The position numbers were made by a program, and so were the translations under genes. The notes beneath the pieces were generated by a model. That model searched no databases. It saw only the letters and a program-made list of their open reading frames with translations, and was not told where the DNA came from. From Rhizobium sp. Root1334 (GTDB taxonomy: Bacteria > Pseudomonadota > Alphaproteobacteria > Rhizobiales > Rhizobiaceae), in the NCBI RefSeq assembly GCF_001426665.1, contig NZ_LMEY01000029.1, positions 96,957-160,956 of the forward strand: a stretch of 64,000 nucleotides of DNA. The letters run 5' to 3'. This document shows, in pieces, positions 1 through 9,403 of the stretch (its first letter is position 1; each line of letters begins with the position of its first letter).

Positions 1-210
1 CAGATCTTCGACAACTACGGCTACGAGACCGAAATCCTCGCCGCCTCGATCCGTACGGTCAACCACGTCAAGGAAGCCGCCCTGATCGGCGCCGACGTCA
101 TCACCGCCCCGCCGGCAACGCTGAAGGCCCTCGTCAAGCACCCGCTGACCGACAAGGGCCTCGAAACCTTCCTGGCCGACTGGGCCAAGACCGGCCAGAA
201 GATCGCCTGA
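1..210 (+). CDS. Transaldolase, C-terminal fragment (partial at window edge)
   Basis: The first 69 codons of the window are the end of an open frame that enters from outside. The visible piece ([11 protein letters not shown], then GADVITAPP, then HPLTDKGLE, ending KTGQKIA) is the C-terminal part of the short, fructose-6-phosphate-aldolase-like transaldolase family, which moves dihydroxyacetone units in the non-oxidative pentose phosphate pathway in the cytoplasm. The catalytic Schiff-base lysine lies outside the window, so only the family is supported. A clear intrinsic terminator follows 25 bases after the stop. Confidence 0.85.
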   Translation, partial: QIFDNYGYETEILAASIRTVNHVKEAALIGADVITAPPATLKALVKHPLTDKGLETFLADWAKTGQKIA

Positions 211-235
211 TTTTTTGAGGTTTTGGAATGAACGA

Positions 236-267
236 AGCCCCGCGAGACGATCGCGGGGCTTTTTTTG
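236..267 (+). terminator. Intrinsic terminator after the transaldolase gene
   Basis: A perfect 9-bp GC-rich stem (236-244 paired with 252-260, loop of 7) is followed directly by a run of T at 261-267. It sits between the end of the transaldolase gene and the end of the convergent ATPase gene. Confidence 0.9.
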
Positions 268-270
268 TTT

Positions 271-1401
271 CTAATCATCCTCATCGATCACGCCGGTCAG
301 CCGCATCCCCTCGATCCAGGTCGCGCCGTCGTTGCGGATCACCCGTTTCGGGCGGGTACCGCAACGCTTGTGGATTTCCGTGGCTAGCAGTTCGGAATGG
401 GTGACGATCCAGATCTGGCTGTCGGTCGATGCTTGCGCGATCATTTCGGCAAGTGCGGGCAGCATGTCGGGATGCAGGCTGGTTTCCGGTTCATTGAGCG
501 CGATGAAGCGGGGTTTGCGGTAGGAGAGCAGCGCACCAGCCAGCGCCAGGAACCGCATCTGGCCGTCCGACAGCTCCCGCGGTGAAAACTGGCGTTGCGG
601 AAAATCCGGGAAGACCAGCGAGAATTCGGCGAACTCTTCTGGTTCGGGCACGACAAGCCGGGCGCCGCCAAAGGCATCGGCAATCGCCCGGTCGAGATCG
701 ACCGTATCCTGGCGGGTATGAAACAGCGTCGCAAAGACGGCCGCGAGGTTGGAGCCGTCCTCGTCCAGCATCGGCGCGGTGACGGCAAGACAGGGCGAGC
801 GCAGCGGTGAATCGCGGTCCGTGCGGAACCCATGGAAAAAGCGCCAGCCATCGATCGCCCGCCGGAACGTGCCGATCTCCGGGTAATGCCCGGCGTCGCC
901 CAAGAGCGCGATGGCGGTTTCCGAGGTCAGCGCCTGTTCCGGGTGTTCCTCCATGCGGCCTGCCGCATTTCTGACGAAGATGCCCGGCCCGGCCCGCTTC
1001 ATAACCGTCACCGGCCGGCCGGCATCGACCTTCAGCTCCTCCTCCTTCACCTGCGGCTCGAAGATGAACCCGGCAGCAGCCTTTGCGGGACGCAACCCGG
1101 CCTCGACACGGTAGAGGAAACTCAGCGCCTGAACCTCGTCGAGCAGCTCGACCTCAAGCTTGATGCGAACGGGATCGCCGCTGCGGCGCCTGCCGCTCCA
1201 CAGCGCCGAAGCCATGCCGCCTTCGCGGGCAATCTCGTGCGCCAGCCTCCCACGCACGGCCGCCTGGATCAGCTGCAGGGCACGGTAGAGATTGGACTTG
1301 CCGACACCGTTTTCGCCGATGAACAGGTTGACGCCGGCCATATCCATGCGGATGGATTTGAGCGAACGGTAATTGGCGGCGAACATGGAGCGAATCTGCA
1401 T
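271..1401 (-). CDS. AAA family ATPase (RecF/SMC-like, COG4637 type)
   Basis: Predicted cytoplasmic ATPase of 376 residues; the precise role is not known. The N-terminus carries a Walker A motif GENGVGKS (about residues 29-36). The C-terminal half carries an ABC-like signature LSDGQ, a Walker B-like ALNEPETSLHP and a switch histidine in IVTHSELL, an order typical of RecF/SMC-type single-polypeptide ATPases. I chose the ATG at 1401 because the family begins about two dozen residues before the Walker A motif; the longer reading would overlap the acyltransferase gene. It lies 10 bases downstream of that gene on the same strand, so the two are probably cotranscribed. The Walker B Asp-Glu is replaced by Asn-Glu, a variation seen in this family. 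Confidence 0.8.
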   Translation of the reverse strand: MQIRSMFAANYRSLKSIRMDMAGVNLFIGENGVGKSNLYRALQLIQAAVRGRLAHEIAREGGMASALWSGRRRSGDPVRIKLEVELLDEVQALSFLYRVEAGLRPAKAAAGFIFEPQVKEEELKVDAGRPVTVMKRAGPGIFVRNAAGRMEEHPEQALTSETAIALLGDAGHYPEIGTFRRAIDGWRFFHGFRTDRDSPLRSPCLAVTAPMLDEDGSNLAAVFATLFHTRQDTVDLDRAIADAFGGARLVVPEPEEFAEFSLVFPDFPQRQFSPRELSDGQMRFLALAGALLSYRKPRFIALNEPETSLHPDMLPALAEMIAQASTDSQIWIVTHSELLATEIHKRCGTRPKRVIRNDGATWIEGMRLTGVIDEDD

Positions 1402-1411
1402 GATGCAGAAT

Positions 1412-2338
1412 TTACCCGATCGTCTCCACTGACGAAACCGGGTTGCGGAACTGTGTATTGCCATCGAACGCCAGATCAAAGACGGTGTGGCGTTCCAGAG
1501 CGCGCGTCACCTCGATCGGATCGCCATCCAGCGCATCCGGCTGAATGAGGTTGCCGATGGTGAAATCGAACAGGTCGCCCTTCTTGTTCAAAAGCTCATG
1601 AAACACCGTCATGTCGCGCAGTTCGGTCGACCATTTGGCGAGCCAGTAGAACAGCCCGGAATTGCGCGCCGACATATGCACCGGCAGGATGGCCAGATTG
1701 TACTTGCGGGCAAAGCCGACAGCCGACGTTTTCCATGGCCGCTCATTGAGCCGCCCATTCGCCCAATAGGCGATCCGGCCGGAGGGAAACAGCACTGTCG
1801 CCTTGCCCTCCGAGATCGCCCGGTTGGTGATCTGCAGCGTTTCACGCGCCTTCAGCTTGCTCTTGTAGTCCTCGCGCCACTCGACCGGGATGACCATTTC
1901 GGCAAAGCGCGGATTGACCCGGATGGCATCGCGATTGGCAAAGAACATCATGTCGGGGCGGCGGATTTTTAAGAGATCAAACACCGCAATACCGTCGGCA
2001 ATGCCGGTCGGATGGTTGCTCACCAGCAAGAAACCACCCGTTTCGGGGATACGCTCTTCGTTACGCACGCGGATATCAAGCGACAGGGTCCGGCTCAGGT
2101 GTTCGAACGCCTGGAAACCCGGGGCATTGGCAACAGCGTCGGCAAACTCGATCGCCTTGCGGTAGTTCAGCAGCATGTAGAGAAACGGCCGCATCACCGG
2201 CCAGAGCGGATGCTGGACGATACGCTGGCCGCGTTCGGCAATCAGCGTATCGACGATATGGCCCGGCTGGCCATGCGATACCAGCGCCACCGTCTCTGCG
2301 AAATAGGTGAAACCGCTTGCCGAATCCCGTCGCGCCAT
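1412..2338 (-). CDS. Lysophospholipid acyltransferase family protein
   Basis: Likely membrane-associated acyltransferase of the PlsC/LPLAT superfamily, 308 residues. The acyltransferase block I reads as SNHPTGIADGIAVFD (H-x4-D variant), followed by block III-like VLFPSGRIAY and a late AILPVHM segment. The acyl acceptor cannot be told from sequence; glycerol-phosphate and ornithine-lipid acylation are both possible in rhizobia. The ATG at 2338 (MARRDSASGF) is preferred over an upstream start, whose added residues look unlike any N-terminus. It is divergent from xerC with a 131-base gap and is probably in one transcript with the downstream ATPase. Confidence 0.75.
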   Translation of the reverse strand: MARRDSASGFTYFAETVALVSHGQPGHIVDTLIAERGQRIVQHPLWPVMRPFLYMLLNYRKAIEFADAVANAPGFQAFEHLSRTLSLDIRVRNEERIPETGGFLLVSNHPTGIADGIAVFDLLKIRRPDMMFFANRDAIRVNPRFAEMVIPVEWREDYKSKLKARETLQITNRAISEGKATVLFPSGRIAYWANGRLNERPWKTSAVGFARKYNLAILPVHMSARNSGLFYWLAKWSTELRDMTVFHELLNKKGDLFDFTIGNLIQPDALDGDPIEVTRALERHTVFDLAFDGNTQFRNPVSSVETIG

Positions 2339-2469
2339 CGCTTCTTCCGCCTTGCCTGCGCTTGAGCTATCGCAGTTGAATATGATCCGGGCATGACAAA
2401 TTCCAAGGGCCGTTAGGAAAAACATAACCGGCTGGCGCGCAGAGTCGCGATCATCTGAAATCGCGGAGC

Positions 2470-3411
2470 ATGGCTGTGAACGAACTGCTGATCATTGGTC
2501 ATCCCGAGTTGATGGCCGAGCGCCAGCGCTGGCTTTCCGGCCTTGGAGAGGAGCGGCGGCTGTCGGACAAGACAGTCGAAGCCTATGAGCGCGACACGCG
2601 GCAATTCCTGCATTTCCTGACCGGGCACCTCAGCGGCCCTGCCCGGCTGAGCGACATCAGCGCGTTGCGCCCCGGCGATCTGCGCGGCTTTCTCGCCGCG
2701 CGCCGGCGGGATGGCGCCGGAGCGCGAACGCTTGGACGCGGGCTGGCCGGCCTGCGCTCGTTCCTGCGCTATCTGGAAAAGAAAGGCATGGCCAACGCCG
2801 CCGGTGCTTCTGCCGTTCGCTCGCCCAAACAACCGAAATCCCTACCAAAGCCGCTGACGGCAACGGATGCGCTGACGGTCGTTACCAATGATGCGCAACT
2901 GGCCGAAGAGCCCTGGATTGCCGCACGCAACGCTGCCGTCCTGACGTTGCTCTACGGCTGCGGCCTGCGTATTTCCGAAGCGCTGGCCCTGACGCCAGCC
3001 GATTTTGCCGGTACGCCGACAGCGCTGCGCATCCATGGCAAGGGCGGCAAGACCCGCATCGTGCCGCTGATCTCGACGGCGGTCGATGCCATACGCGCCT
3101 ATGAAAAACTCTGCCCCTATCATCTGGCAGCGGACGGCCCGCTGTTTCGCGGCGCCAAGGGCGGCAAGCTGCAACCGGCGATCATCCAGCGCGAGATGCA
3201 GAAGCTGCGCGGCGCGCTTGGCCTGCCGGATACGGCAACGCCGCATGCCTTGCGCCACTCCTTCGCCACCCATCTGCTCGCGGGCGGCGGCGACTTGAGG
3301 ACCATCCAGGAACTGCTCGGTCATGCCAGCCTGTCAACCACGCAGGTATATACCGGCGTCGATTCCGCACGGCTGCTCGAAATCTATGATCGTGCTCACC
3401 CACGCGCCTGA
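2470..3411 (+). CDS. xerC: Tyrosine recombinase XerC
   Basis: Site-specific recombinase of 313 residues that with XerD resolves chromosome dimers at dif. It has an N-terminal core-binding SAM-like domain (about 15-105) and a C-terminal catalytic domain (about 130-310). All catalytic residues can be seen: R167 in GLRISE, K191 in GKGGKTR, H259 and R262 in HALRHSF, H285 in LLGHASLS, and nucleophile Y294 in QVYTG. Length and N-terminus match XerC. There is no neighbouring att-like repeat or integrase cargo, which supports a housekeeping Xer function rather than a mobile-element integrase. Confidence 0.93.
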   Translation: MAVNELLIIGHPELMAERQRWLSGLGEERRLSDKTVEAYERDTRQFLHFLTGHLSGPARLSDISALRPGDLRGFLAARRRDGAGARTLGRGLAGLRSFLRYLEKKGMANAAGASAVRSPKQPKSLPKPLTATDALTVVTNDAQLAEEPWIAARNAAVLTLLYGCGLRISEALALTPADFAGTPTALRIHGKGGKTRIVPLISTAVDAIRAYEKLCPYHLAADGPLFRGAKGGKLQPAIIQREMQKLRGALGLPDTATPHALRHSFATHLLAGGGDLRTIQELLGHASLSTTQVYTGVDSARLLEIYDRAHPRA

Positions 3412-3419
3412 ATTATGCC

Positions 3420-3437
3420 GGTTAACCCGCGTTAACC
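3420..3437. promoter_or_regulatory. Short inverted repeat between xerC and the TraB/GumN gene
   Basis: GGTTAAC, CCGC, GTTAACC: a perfect 7-bp inverted repeat right after the xerC stop. It has no T run, so it is more likely a protein site than a terminator. The TTAA halves are 6 bases apart, not the 7 expected for CtrA. Confidence 0.35.
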
Positions 3438-3507
3438 AGTTTTGTTAAACGGCCCGTGAGGCCTGGGCAGCTAGAATCGCCGGATTGATGTTTCGCAGAC
3501 AGGATCG

Positions 3508-4614
3508 ATGATGTTTCAGCACTGGGCAAAACCGGCACGCAGCCTGGCAGATAGATTGACCAGCAGGTTGGGCGATAACCTGCTTGCGCTGATCGCCACG
3601 CTGCACGTCCTGTTTGCACTCAGCCTGATCGTCACCCTTCTGTCGATTTCCCCGGCCCATGCCGAAGAGGTATCCTGCGGCGGCAAGAACCTGATCGCCG
3701 AAATGCGCACATCCGATCCAGCCCGGTTCGCGGCGCTGGAAAAGGAGGCGGCGGCCGTTCCGAACGGCAAGGGCACATTCTGGAAGATCGAGAAGCCCGG
3801 CGTTGCGCCATCCTATCTGCTCGGCACCATGCACGTCACCGATCCGCGCGTTCTGGCCATGCCTGCCGGCGCCAGCCAGGCCTATGACACATCCGGGACC
3901 GTCATCGTCGAATCCGACGAGATCGTCGATGACCGCAAAGCTGCCGCTGCGATCATGATGCAGCCCGGTTTGACTATGTTTGCCGATGGCAAGTCGATCA
4001 AGGACTTCCTCAAGCCCGAAGACGTTGCGAAGCTGGAAGCGGGGTTGAAGACGCGCGGCATTCCGCTGACGCTGGTGGCCAAGATGAAGCCGTGGATGAT
4101 TGCCAGTTTCGTTGCCCTGCCCGCCTGCGAAATGAGTCGCAAGGCCGCCGGCGCCGCGTTCCTCGATAAAAAGCTGGCCGAGGATGCCTTGAAACAGGGC
4201 AAGAGCCTGAAAGGGCTGGAGACCCTGGTCGAGCAATTGCAGGCCATGGATGCGCTGCCGGTGCAGTTTCATCTGGAAGCGCTGATCGAGACATTGGCAC
4301 TCGGCGACACCATTACCGACGTCATGGAAACAACCACCGAGCTTTATCTCTCCGGCGATACCGGCCTGATCATGCCAATGATGAAAGCGGTTTCGGAAGA
4401 GAAGTCCACCAGCGATGATGCAGGCTACGCCGATTTCGAACAACGCATCATCACCGACCGCAACAAGACCATGGCGACGAGAGCCAGGCCGATCCTCGAC
4501 GGTGGCGCTGTCTTCATGGCCGTCGGCGCCCTGCACCTGCCGGGCAACGAAGGCGTGATCGAACTTCTGCGCAAGGACGGCTTTACCGTCACCAGCATGT
4601 CGGCCGCCAATTGA
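3508..4614 (+). CDS. TraB/GumN family protein
   Basis: Protein of 368 residues belonging to the TraB/GumN (PF01963) family; function in bacteria is not settled, with a metalloprotease-like fold proposed. After a cytoplasmic N-terminal stretch there is one hydrophobic segment (about residues 27-50) ending in a signal-peptidase-like AHA, so the bulk is likely periplasmic. The family motif is YLLGTMHVTDPRV (about 108-120), and a late GAVFMAVGALHLPG carries the second conserved GxxH. Two start codons lie in tandem at 3508 and 3511. It stands alone between xerC and a RIME-like repeat. Confidence 0.8.
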   Translation: MMFQHWAKPARSLADRLTSRLGDNLLALIATLHVLFALSLIVTLLSISPAHAEEVSCGGKNLIAEMRTSDPARFAALEKEAAAVPNGKGTFWKIEKPGVAPSYLLGTMHVTDPRVLAMPAGASQAYDTSGTVIVESDEIVDDRKAAAAIMMQPGLTMFADGKSIKDFLKPEDVAKLEAGLKTRGIPLTLVAKMKPWMIASFVALPACEMSRKAAGAAFLDKKLAEDALKQGKSLKGLETLVEQLQAMDALPVQFHLEALIETLALGDTITDVMETTTELYLSGDTGLIMPMMKAVSEEKSTSDDAGYADFEQRIITDRNKTMATRARPILDGGAVFMAVGALHLPGNEGVIELLRKDGFTVTSMSAAN

Positions 4615-4618
4615 GCGG

Positions 4619-4755
4619 CCTCCCTCTTCTCTCCCGCAGGGAGAAGTGCCAAACGCAGTGAGGCGATGAGGGGCGTTTCGGCGTATTCCGCACCTGCGGT
4701 CCCCCCACCCGGCCTTTCAGGCCACCTTCTCGCCGCCGGGGAGAAGGGACAGATC
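4619..4755. repeat. RIME-like palindromic intergenic repeat, copy 1
   Basis: Two stem-loop modules built on CTTCTC-CCG-GAGAAG separated by a spacer that holds GAGGCGATGAGGGG and GGCCTTTCAGGCC. The same plan recurs at five other places in this window. It matches the description of Rhizobium-specific intergenic mosaic elements. It fills the space between the TraB/GumN gene and ftsZ; the remaining bases to 4940 hold no gene that I can see. Confidence 0.7.
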
Positions 4756-4940
4756 ACCCTCCAGAAACCCTCGCCAGCACAGCAATTTTAGCTGTGACTC
4801 TTGCACGCGCGCCGTCTCTCTGCCTTTTTGCCATCATAACCTGCAGCGGCCTGATTCGCGCCCGCTCCGCTTCGTATTCGATGCAGCTCCCGGAACGCGC
4901 TTCCACACGCCGGGGCCGCAACCAAGTCCAAGGAGACAAG

Positions 4941-5966
4941 ATGACAGAGATCAAGAAACCCGTGATTTCGGAAATGAGGCCGAAGATCACTGTCATCGGC
5001 GTCGGCGGCGGTGGCGGCAATGCCATCAACAACATGATCTCCGAGGGCCTGCAGGGCGCCGAATTTGTTGCCGCCAACACTGACGCGCAGGCGCTGACCA
5101 TGTCGAAGGCGACCCGGCTGATCCAGCTCGGAGCACAGGTGACCGAAGGTCTCGGCGCAGGCTCGTTGCCGGAAGTCGGCCGCGCTGCAGCCGAGGAATC
5201 GATCGACGAGATCATGGATCATCTCGGCGGCACCCATATGTGTTTCGTCACCGCCGGCATGGGTGGTGGCACGGGCACCGGTGCCGCACCGGTCATCGCT
5301 CAGGCCGCGCGCAATGCCGGTATCCTGACGGTCGCCGTCGTCACCAAGCCGTTCAGCTTCGAAGGCAAGCGGCGCATGCAATCGGCTGAAGAAGGCATCG
5401 AACGGCTGCGTGAAGCGGCCGATACCGTCATCGTCATTCCCAACCAGAACCTCTTCCGTATCGCCGACGCCAAGACCACCTTTGCCGACGCGTTCGTCAT
5501 AGCCGACCGGGTTCTCTATTCCGGCGTCGGCTGCATCACCGACCTGATCGTCAAGGAAGGCCTGATCAACCTCGACTTCGCCGACGTCAAATCGGTGATG
5601 AAGGGCATGGGTCGCGCGATGATGGGTACCGGCGAAGCCAGCGGCGACAGCCGCGCCTCCAAGGCAGCCGAAGCAGCGATTGCCAACCCGCTGCTCAGCG
5701 AAGTTTCGATGAAGGGTGCCAAAGGCGTGCTGATCTCGATCTCCGGCGGCTCCGACATGACGCTGTTCGAAGTCGATGAGGCAGCGACCCGTATCCGCGA
5801 GGAAGTCTATGAGGACGCCGACATCGTCGTCGGCGCGATCTTCGACAAGAGCCTTGATGGCGTCTTCCGCGTTTCCGTCGTTGCCACCGGCCTCGACGGT
5901 CAGGCTGCGGGCACCGATGCCGGCGCAATCCCCGCGCAGGCGGCTCAGTTCCGCACCCTGCAGTAA
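4941..5966 (+). CDS. ftsZ: Short FtsZ paralogue (tubulin-like cell division GTPase)
   Basis: GTP-binding tubulin homologue of 341 residues. It has the N-terminal [15 protein letters not shown], the tubulin signature [10 protein letters not shown] (about residues 108-117), NTDAQAL, and the T7 synergy region [13 protein letters not shown], so the GTPase fold is complete. It ends soon after the core (QFRTLQ) and has neither the long linker nor the C-terminal FtsA/ZipA-binding peptide of the main alphaproteobacterial FtsZ. This matches the short second FtsZ of rhizobia. The ATG at 4941 follows AAGGAGA; a longer GTG reading adds unrelated residues. It stands alone, outside any dcw cluster. Confidence 0.92.
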   Translation: MTEIKKPVISEMRPKITVIGVGGGGGNAINNMISEGLQGAEFVAANTDAQALTMSKATRLIQLGAQVTEGLGAGSLPEVGRAAAEESIDEIMDHLGGTHMCFVTAGMGGGTGTGAAPVIAQAARNAGILTVAVVTKPFSFEGKRRMQSAEEGIERLREAADTVIVIPNQNLFRIADAKTTFADAFVIADRVLYSGVGCITDLIVKEGLINLDFADVKSVMKGMGRAMMGTGEASGDSRASKAAEAAIANPLLSEVSMKGAKGVLISISGGSDMTLFEVDEAATRIREEVYEDADIVVGAIFDKSLDGVFRVSVVATGLDGQAAGTDAGAIPAQAAQFRTLQ

Positions 5967-5978
5967 GCCTATCGACGC

Positions 5979-6009
5979 GCGGCGCTGGTATCCCCGGCGC
6001 CGCCGTTTT
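5979..6009 (+). terminator. Probable terminator after ftsZ
   Basis: GCGGCGC (5979-5985) pairs with GCGCCGC (5997-6003), followed by CGTTTTC. It lies 12 bases past the ftsZ stop and before the convergent cyclase gene. Confidence 0.7.
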
Positions 6010-6028
6010 CTGTCAGGATTGAGGCTGG

Positions 6029-7276
6029 CTACGCTGCCGGATCGAACCGCACCCGGAAGGCGCTGACGGGGTGAGCGATGTTCTTGACCTTGAGGAATCC
6101 CAGATCATCGAAAACCAGATGCCGCTGCTTGCGGATGTGATCGCGAACCGCGCGTGAGATGCAGATCCCGCCGGGATCCGCCATTGGCTCCAGCCGCGCT
6201 GCTACATTCACCGTATCGCCAAAAATATCGCCATCCTGCACGATGACATCGCCGACATTGATGCCGATGCGGAACATCAGGTGCTGTTCTTCCGGCAGGT
6301 CTGCGTTGTCCGCCGCCATCGTCCCCTGGATTTCCACCGCGCAATCGATCGCCGACAGCGCACTGGCAAAGGCGACAAGCACGCTGTCGCCCGCCGTGGT
6401 GACAATGCTGCCGCTGTGATTGGCAATGATCGGATCGATCCGGTCCCGCACGTCTTTCAGCCGCGCTAGGGTCTGGGCTTCATCGCCCTCCATCATCCGG
6501 CTATAGCCAACGATATCGGCCGCCATGATGGCGAGCAGCTTGCGGTCGAGATGCTGCAGCAATTCGTCGCGCGACGCTTCTGCCGACCGTGCGCGCCGCA
6601 ATGTGGCGCGCACGGCGATGACGCCCATCAGGGCGGTCAACATCGCCAGCCCGATCACCATCATCTCCAGTACGAACCCGGCGCGGCGCGCCTGATTAGC
6701 CCTGAGCGTCATCAGGCTTTCCTCTTCCCTGCGCATGCGCTCCAAAACGTCACGCACGCCGTCCATCAAGACCTTGCCCTGACCGTTGCGCAGCATGGCA
6801 ATGGCGGCGCCTTCATCACCGGCGCGGCGATGCTCAATGGTCTGGCGCAGCTCTGACAGCTTCTGGGTGGTCAGCGACCGCAGCACCGCAACATTGCCGT
6901 CCTGGCGGCGATTGTCGGACACTCCGGTGGCAAGGCTCTCCACGCTGGCGCTGATCGCGCTGACAGCCTTGTCGTAAGGCTCGAGGTAAAAGGGGTCACC
7001 GGTCAGAAGATAACCGCGCTGTCCGATTTCCGCATCCTGGAGCTGGGATTGCACGATGGAAATCAGGCGCTCGTTGTGAACCGTGTGTGCGACGGCCTCG
7101 TCCGCTTCCTGGCCCTTCTTGGACACCCAGAAGGATGCTCCCAGGAGCAGGACGATAAACACGGCGACGCCCACGGTGATCAGCCGCAGGTTCTGCCCTG
7201 CCTCGTAGCGGATGTGACGGATGACCGTCGATGTTCTCGGACCGGAAAGCTTGGGCGCACTGAAATCGGATGCCAC
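6029..7276 (-). CDS. CHASE3-domain class III adenylate/guanylate cyclase
   Basis: Membrane-bound nucleotide cyclase making cAMP or cGMP. From the chosen start it is 415 residues: TM1 (about 31-51), an extracytoplasmic CHASE3-like domain with IGQRGYLLTGDPFYLEPY (about 75-92), TM2 (about 200-222), then the catalytic domain beginning AADIVGYSRMM. The two metal-binding aspartates (AADIVGY and TTAGDS) and the GDTVNVAARLE motif are present. I prefer the GTG at 7276, preceded by AAGG at fair spacing, because the longest reading (to 7387) would overlap the DUF2867 gene by 80 bases and add a proline-rich tail unlike a protein start. The sensed ligand is unknown. Confidence 0.85.
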   Translation of the reverse strand: MASDFSAPKLSGPRTSTVIRHIRYEAGQNLRLITVGVAVFIVLLLGASFWVSKKGQEADEAVAHTVHNERLISIVQSQLQDAEIGQRGYLLTGDPFYLEPYDKAVSAISASVESLATGVSDNRRQDGNVAVLRSLTTQKLSELRQTIEHRRAGDEGAAIAMLRNGQGKVLMDGVRDVLERMRREEESLMTLRANQARRAGFVLEMMVIGLAMLTALMGVIAVRATLRRARSAEASRDELLQHLDRKLLAIMAADIVGYSRMMEGDEAQTLARLKDVRDRIDPIIANHSGSIVTTAGDSVLVAFASALSAIDCAVEIQGTMAADNADLPEEQHLMFRIGINVGDVIVQDGDIFGDTVNVAARLEPMADPGGICISRAVRDHIRKQRHLVFDDLGFLKVKNIAHPVSAFRVRFDPAA

Positions 7277-7307
7277 GGATATCTGCCTTGAGCCAGCGGT
7301 TGCGCCG

Positions 7308-7856
7308 TCAGAAGGAAATGGCGCGCAACCGCGGTTTTGCAAGGGCGGACCGGCAGGCGGGCTCGCAAGAGCCCACCGGACGGGCAAGCCGGGCCAGCAT
7401 CGTCCTGACGATCAGCCGGTGAAACGGTGTGATGACAGCAATGTAGATCTTGCCCAGCAGGATCTTGCGGCGCACCAGCGTCGTGACGCTGACCCTTTGG
7501 GCGAGTTCGCCGGCCTGGCGCACGTCGATGACGATGCGGAAATCCAGATGCGTGTCGTCAAAGCCGAGTACGGTCTGTTCACTGGACTTCGAAATGACGG
7601 GAAAAAAGCCGATCATCTCCGTTTGACTGCCTGGATGATCGCCCGAGCCCTTCAGTCCGAAGGGGCGGACAACCAGATTTCGCAACCACAACAGAGCACG
7701 TGCCCAGACCGGAAAAACACCCATTGCACGCCTGCTCGCGGAAATCGCGTTTGTCGATTGGCCGGGAACAACGAGCTCGTAACAATCTGCCCAATCGGCG
7801 AGCGGCAGGGCTGGGTGTGGCAACGTGACAGGAACGGAATGGGTACGGGGGGCCAT
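7308..7856 (-). CDS. DUF2867 domain protein
   Basis: Protein of 182 residues related to the DUF2867 family, of unknown function. The features I recognise are WADCYELVV near the N-terminus, the LLWLRNLVVRPFGLK segment, and the C-terminal run VTTLVRRKILLGKIYIAVITPFH. No clear signal peptide. ATG at 7856 (MAPRTHSVPV) is preferred to the longer reading. It is upstream of the cyclase gene on the same strand with a 31-base gap, so the pair may be cotranscribed. Confidence 0.65.
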   Translation of the reverse strand: MAPRTHSVPVTLPHPALPLADWADCYELVVPGQSTNAISASRRAMGVFPVWARALLWLRNLVVRPFGLKGSGDHPGSQTEMIGFFPVISKSSEQTVLGFDDTHLDFRIVIDVRQAGELAQRVSVTTLVRRKILLGKIYIAVITPFHRLIVRTMLARLARPVGSCEPACRSALAKPRLRAISF

Positions 7857-7934
7857 CGGCGCGTGCTCCTTGAATGCGCCGATTCTAGACCGCGCACTCA
7901 GGAGCCGCAAAGGGGCCGATTGTCACGGCCCCTC

Positions 7935-7963
7935 ATACCAAGTCTCTCATCGAGACTTGGTAT
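7935..7963 (-). terminator. Perfect 12-bp hairpin after lpd
   Basis: ATACCAAGTCTC (7935-7946) pairs perfectly with GAGACTTGGTAT (7952-7963) around a 5-base loop. It begins 10 bases past the lpd stop on the minus strand. There is no strong T run, so it may act as an mRNA 3' stabiliser or factor-assisted terminator. Confidence 0.6.
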
Positions 7964-7973
7964 TGCTGGTTTC

Positions 7974-9380
7974 TTACATATGGATCGGCTTGAAGAAGGT
8001 CGCGAGAGCCGCTTCCTTCACCGCTTCCGACATGGTCGGATGGGCATGGCAGGTGCGGCCGAGATCTTCCGAAGAGCCGCCGAATTCCATCAGAACGGTG
8101 ATTTCGTGGATCATTTCGCCAGCGCCGAAGCCGACGATGTGACCACCGAGAACCCGGTCGGTTTCCTTGTCGGCCAGAATCTTCACGAACCCATCCGTCT
8201 GCAGCATGGCGCGGGCACGGCCATTGGCGGTGAACGGGAACTTGCCGACCTTGTAGGCAATGCCTGCAGCCTTCAGCTCTTCCTCGGTCTTGCCGACGGA
8301 GGCGACTTCCGGCTGGGTGTAGACGACGCTCGGGATGACGTCATAGTTCACGTGGCCAGCCTGACCGGCAATGATCTCGGCAACGGCAACACCTTCGTCT
8401 TCGGCCTTGTGGGCCAGCATCGGTCCGCGCACGACGTCACCGATGGCATAGATGCCGGTGACGTTGGTCTGGAAATGACCATCGATTTCGACGCGGCCGC
8501 GGCTGTCCATGACGACACCGGCCTCAGCCAGGCCGAGACCATCGGTGAACGGCTTGCGGCCTGTGGCGATCAGCACGACATCGGCATCGATCGTCGCAGC
8601 ATCGCCGCCCTTGACCGGTTCGAACGTTACCTTGGCGCCGTCTCCGGCCTTCTCAACGCCGGTCACCTTGGCGCCGAGCTTGAAGTCGATGCCCTGCTTG
8701 GCGAGCATCCGCTGGAACTGCTTGGAGACTTCACCGTCCATGCCGCCGAGGATCGTGTCGAGATATTCGACGACGGTCACCTTGGCGCCGAGACGCGACC
8801 AGACGGAACCGAGCTCGAGGCCGATGACACCGCCGCCGACGACGACCATGGTGGCCGGAACCTTTTCCAGCGCGATGCCGCCGGTGGACGAGATGATGAT
8901 CTTTTCGTCGATTTCAACGGGAACGCCGGGGATGCCTGCGACATCCGAACCGGTGGCGATGACGATGTTCTTCGTCTCGATGACCTGCTCTTCGCCCTTG
9001 TCATTGGTGACGGAGACCTTGCCTTCGCCGACAACCTTACCGGTTCCCTGGAAGGCATCGATCTTGTTCTTCTTGAACAGGAAGGCGACGCCATCGGTGT
9101 TCGACTTTACCGTTGCATCCTTGTGGGCCATCATCTTGCCAAGGTTCAGCGTCGGAGCCGCGACTTCGACACCCAGCGCATCGATGCCGTGGCCGGTCTG
9201 ATGGAAGACTTCGGATGCGTGCAGCAGCGCCTTGGAGGGAATGCAGCCGATGTTGAGGCAGGTGCCGCCATAGGTGGCGCGCTTCTCGATGACGCCAACC
9301 TTGAGCCCGAGCTGGGCTGCCTTGATGGCGCAGACATAGCCGCCGGGGCCAGTACCGATAACGATGAGATCATAAGCCAT
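7974..9380 (-). CDS. lpd: Dihydrolipoyl dehydrogenase (E3)
   Basis: FAD enzyme of 468 residues that reoxidises the lipoyl group of 2-oxoglutarate dehydrogenase with NAD. It shows the FAD motif [12 protein letters not shown] (about 7-18), redox-active C41 and C46 in [13 protein letters not shown], the NAD motif [19 protein letters not shown], the second FAD motif YAIGDV, and the C-terminal HAHPTMSEA catalytic His-Glu pair. Its place at the end of the mdh-suc block makes it the E3 of the 2-oxoglutarate complex rather than of pyruvate dehydrogenase. Confidence 0.96.
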   Translation of the reverse strand: MAYDLIVIGTGPGGYVCAIKAAQLGLKVGVIEKRATYGGTCLNIGCIPSKALLHASEVFHQTGHGIDALGVEVAAPTLNLGKMMAHKDATVKSNTDGVAFLFKKNKIDAFQGTGKVVGEGKVSVTNDKGEEQVIETKNIVIATGSDVAGIPGVPVEIDEKIIISSTGGIALEKVPATMVVVGGGVIGLELGSVWSRLGAKVTVVEYLDTILGGMDGEVSKQFQRMLAKQGIDFKLGAKVTGVEKAGDGAKVTFEPVKGGDAATIDADVVLIATGRKPFTDGLGLAEAGVVMDSRGRVEIDGHFQTNVTGIYAIGDVVRGPMLAHKAEDEGVAVAEIIAGQAGHVNYDVIPSVVYTQPEVASVGKTEEELKAAGIAYKVGKFPFTANGRARAMLQTDGFVKILADKETDRVLGGHIVGFGAGEMIHEITVLMEFGGSSEDLGRTCHAHPTMSEAVKEAALATFFKPIHM

Positions 9381-9403
9381 TGAAAAGTCCTTCCTGAGAG
9401 CGG

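Noticed and set aside
2470..3411. Tyrosine recombinase considered as a phage or island integrase
   Set aside because: The sequence is XerC-like along its length, and there is no tRNA gene, att repeat or phage gene near it.
7221..9383. Long 720-residue frame on the plus strand over lpd
   Set aside because: It is the antisense shadow of lpd and of the DUF2867 gene; the GC-rich codon bias opens the opposite frame. No known domain, while the minus strand encodes a full dihydrolipoyl dehydrogenase.
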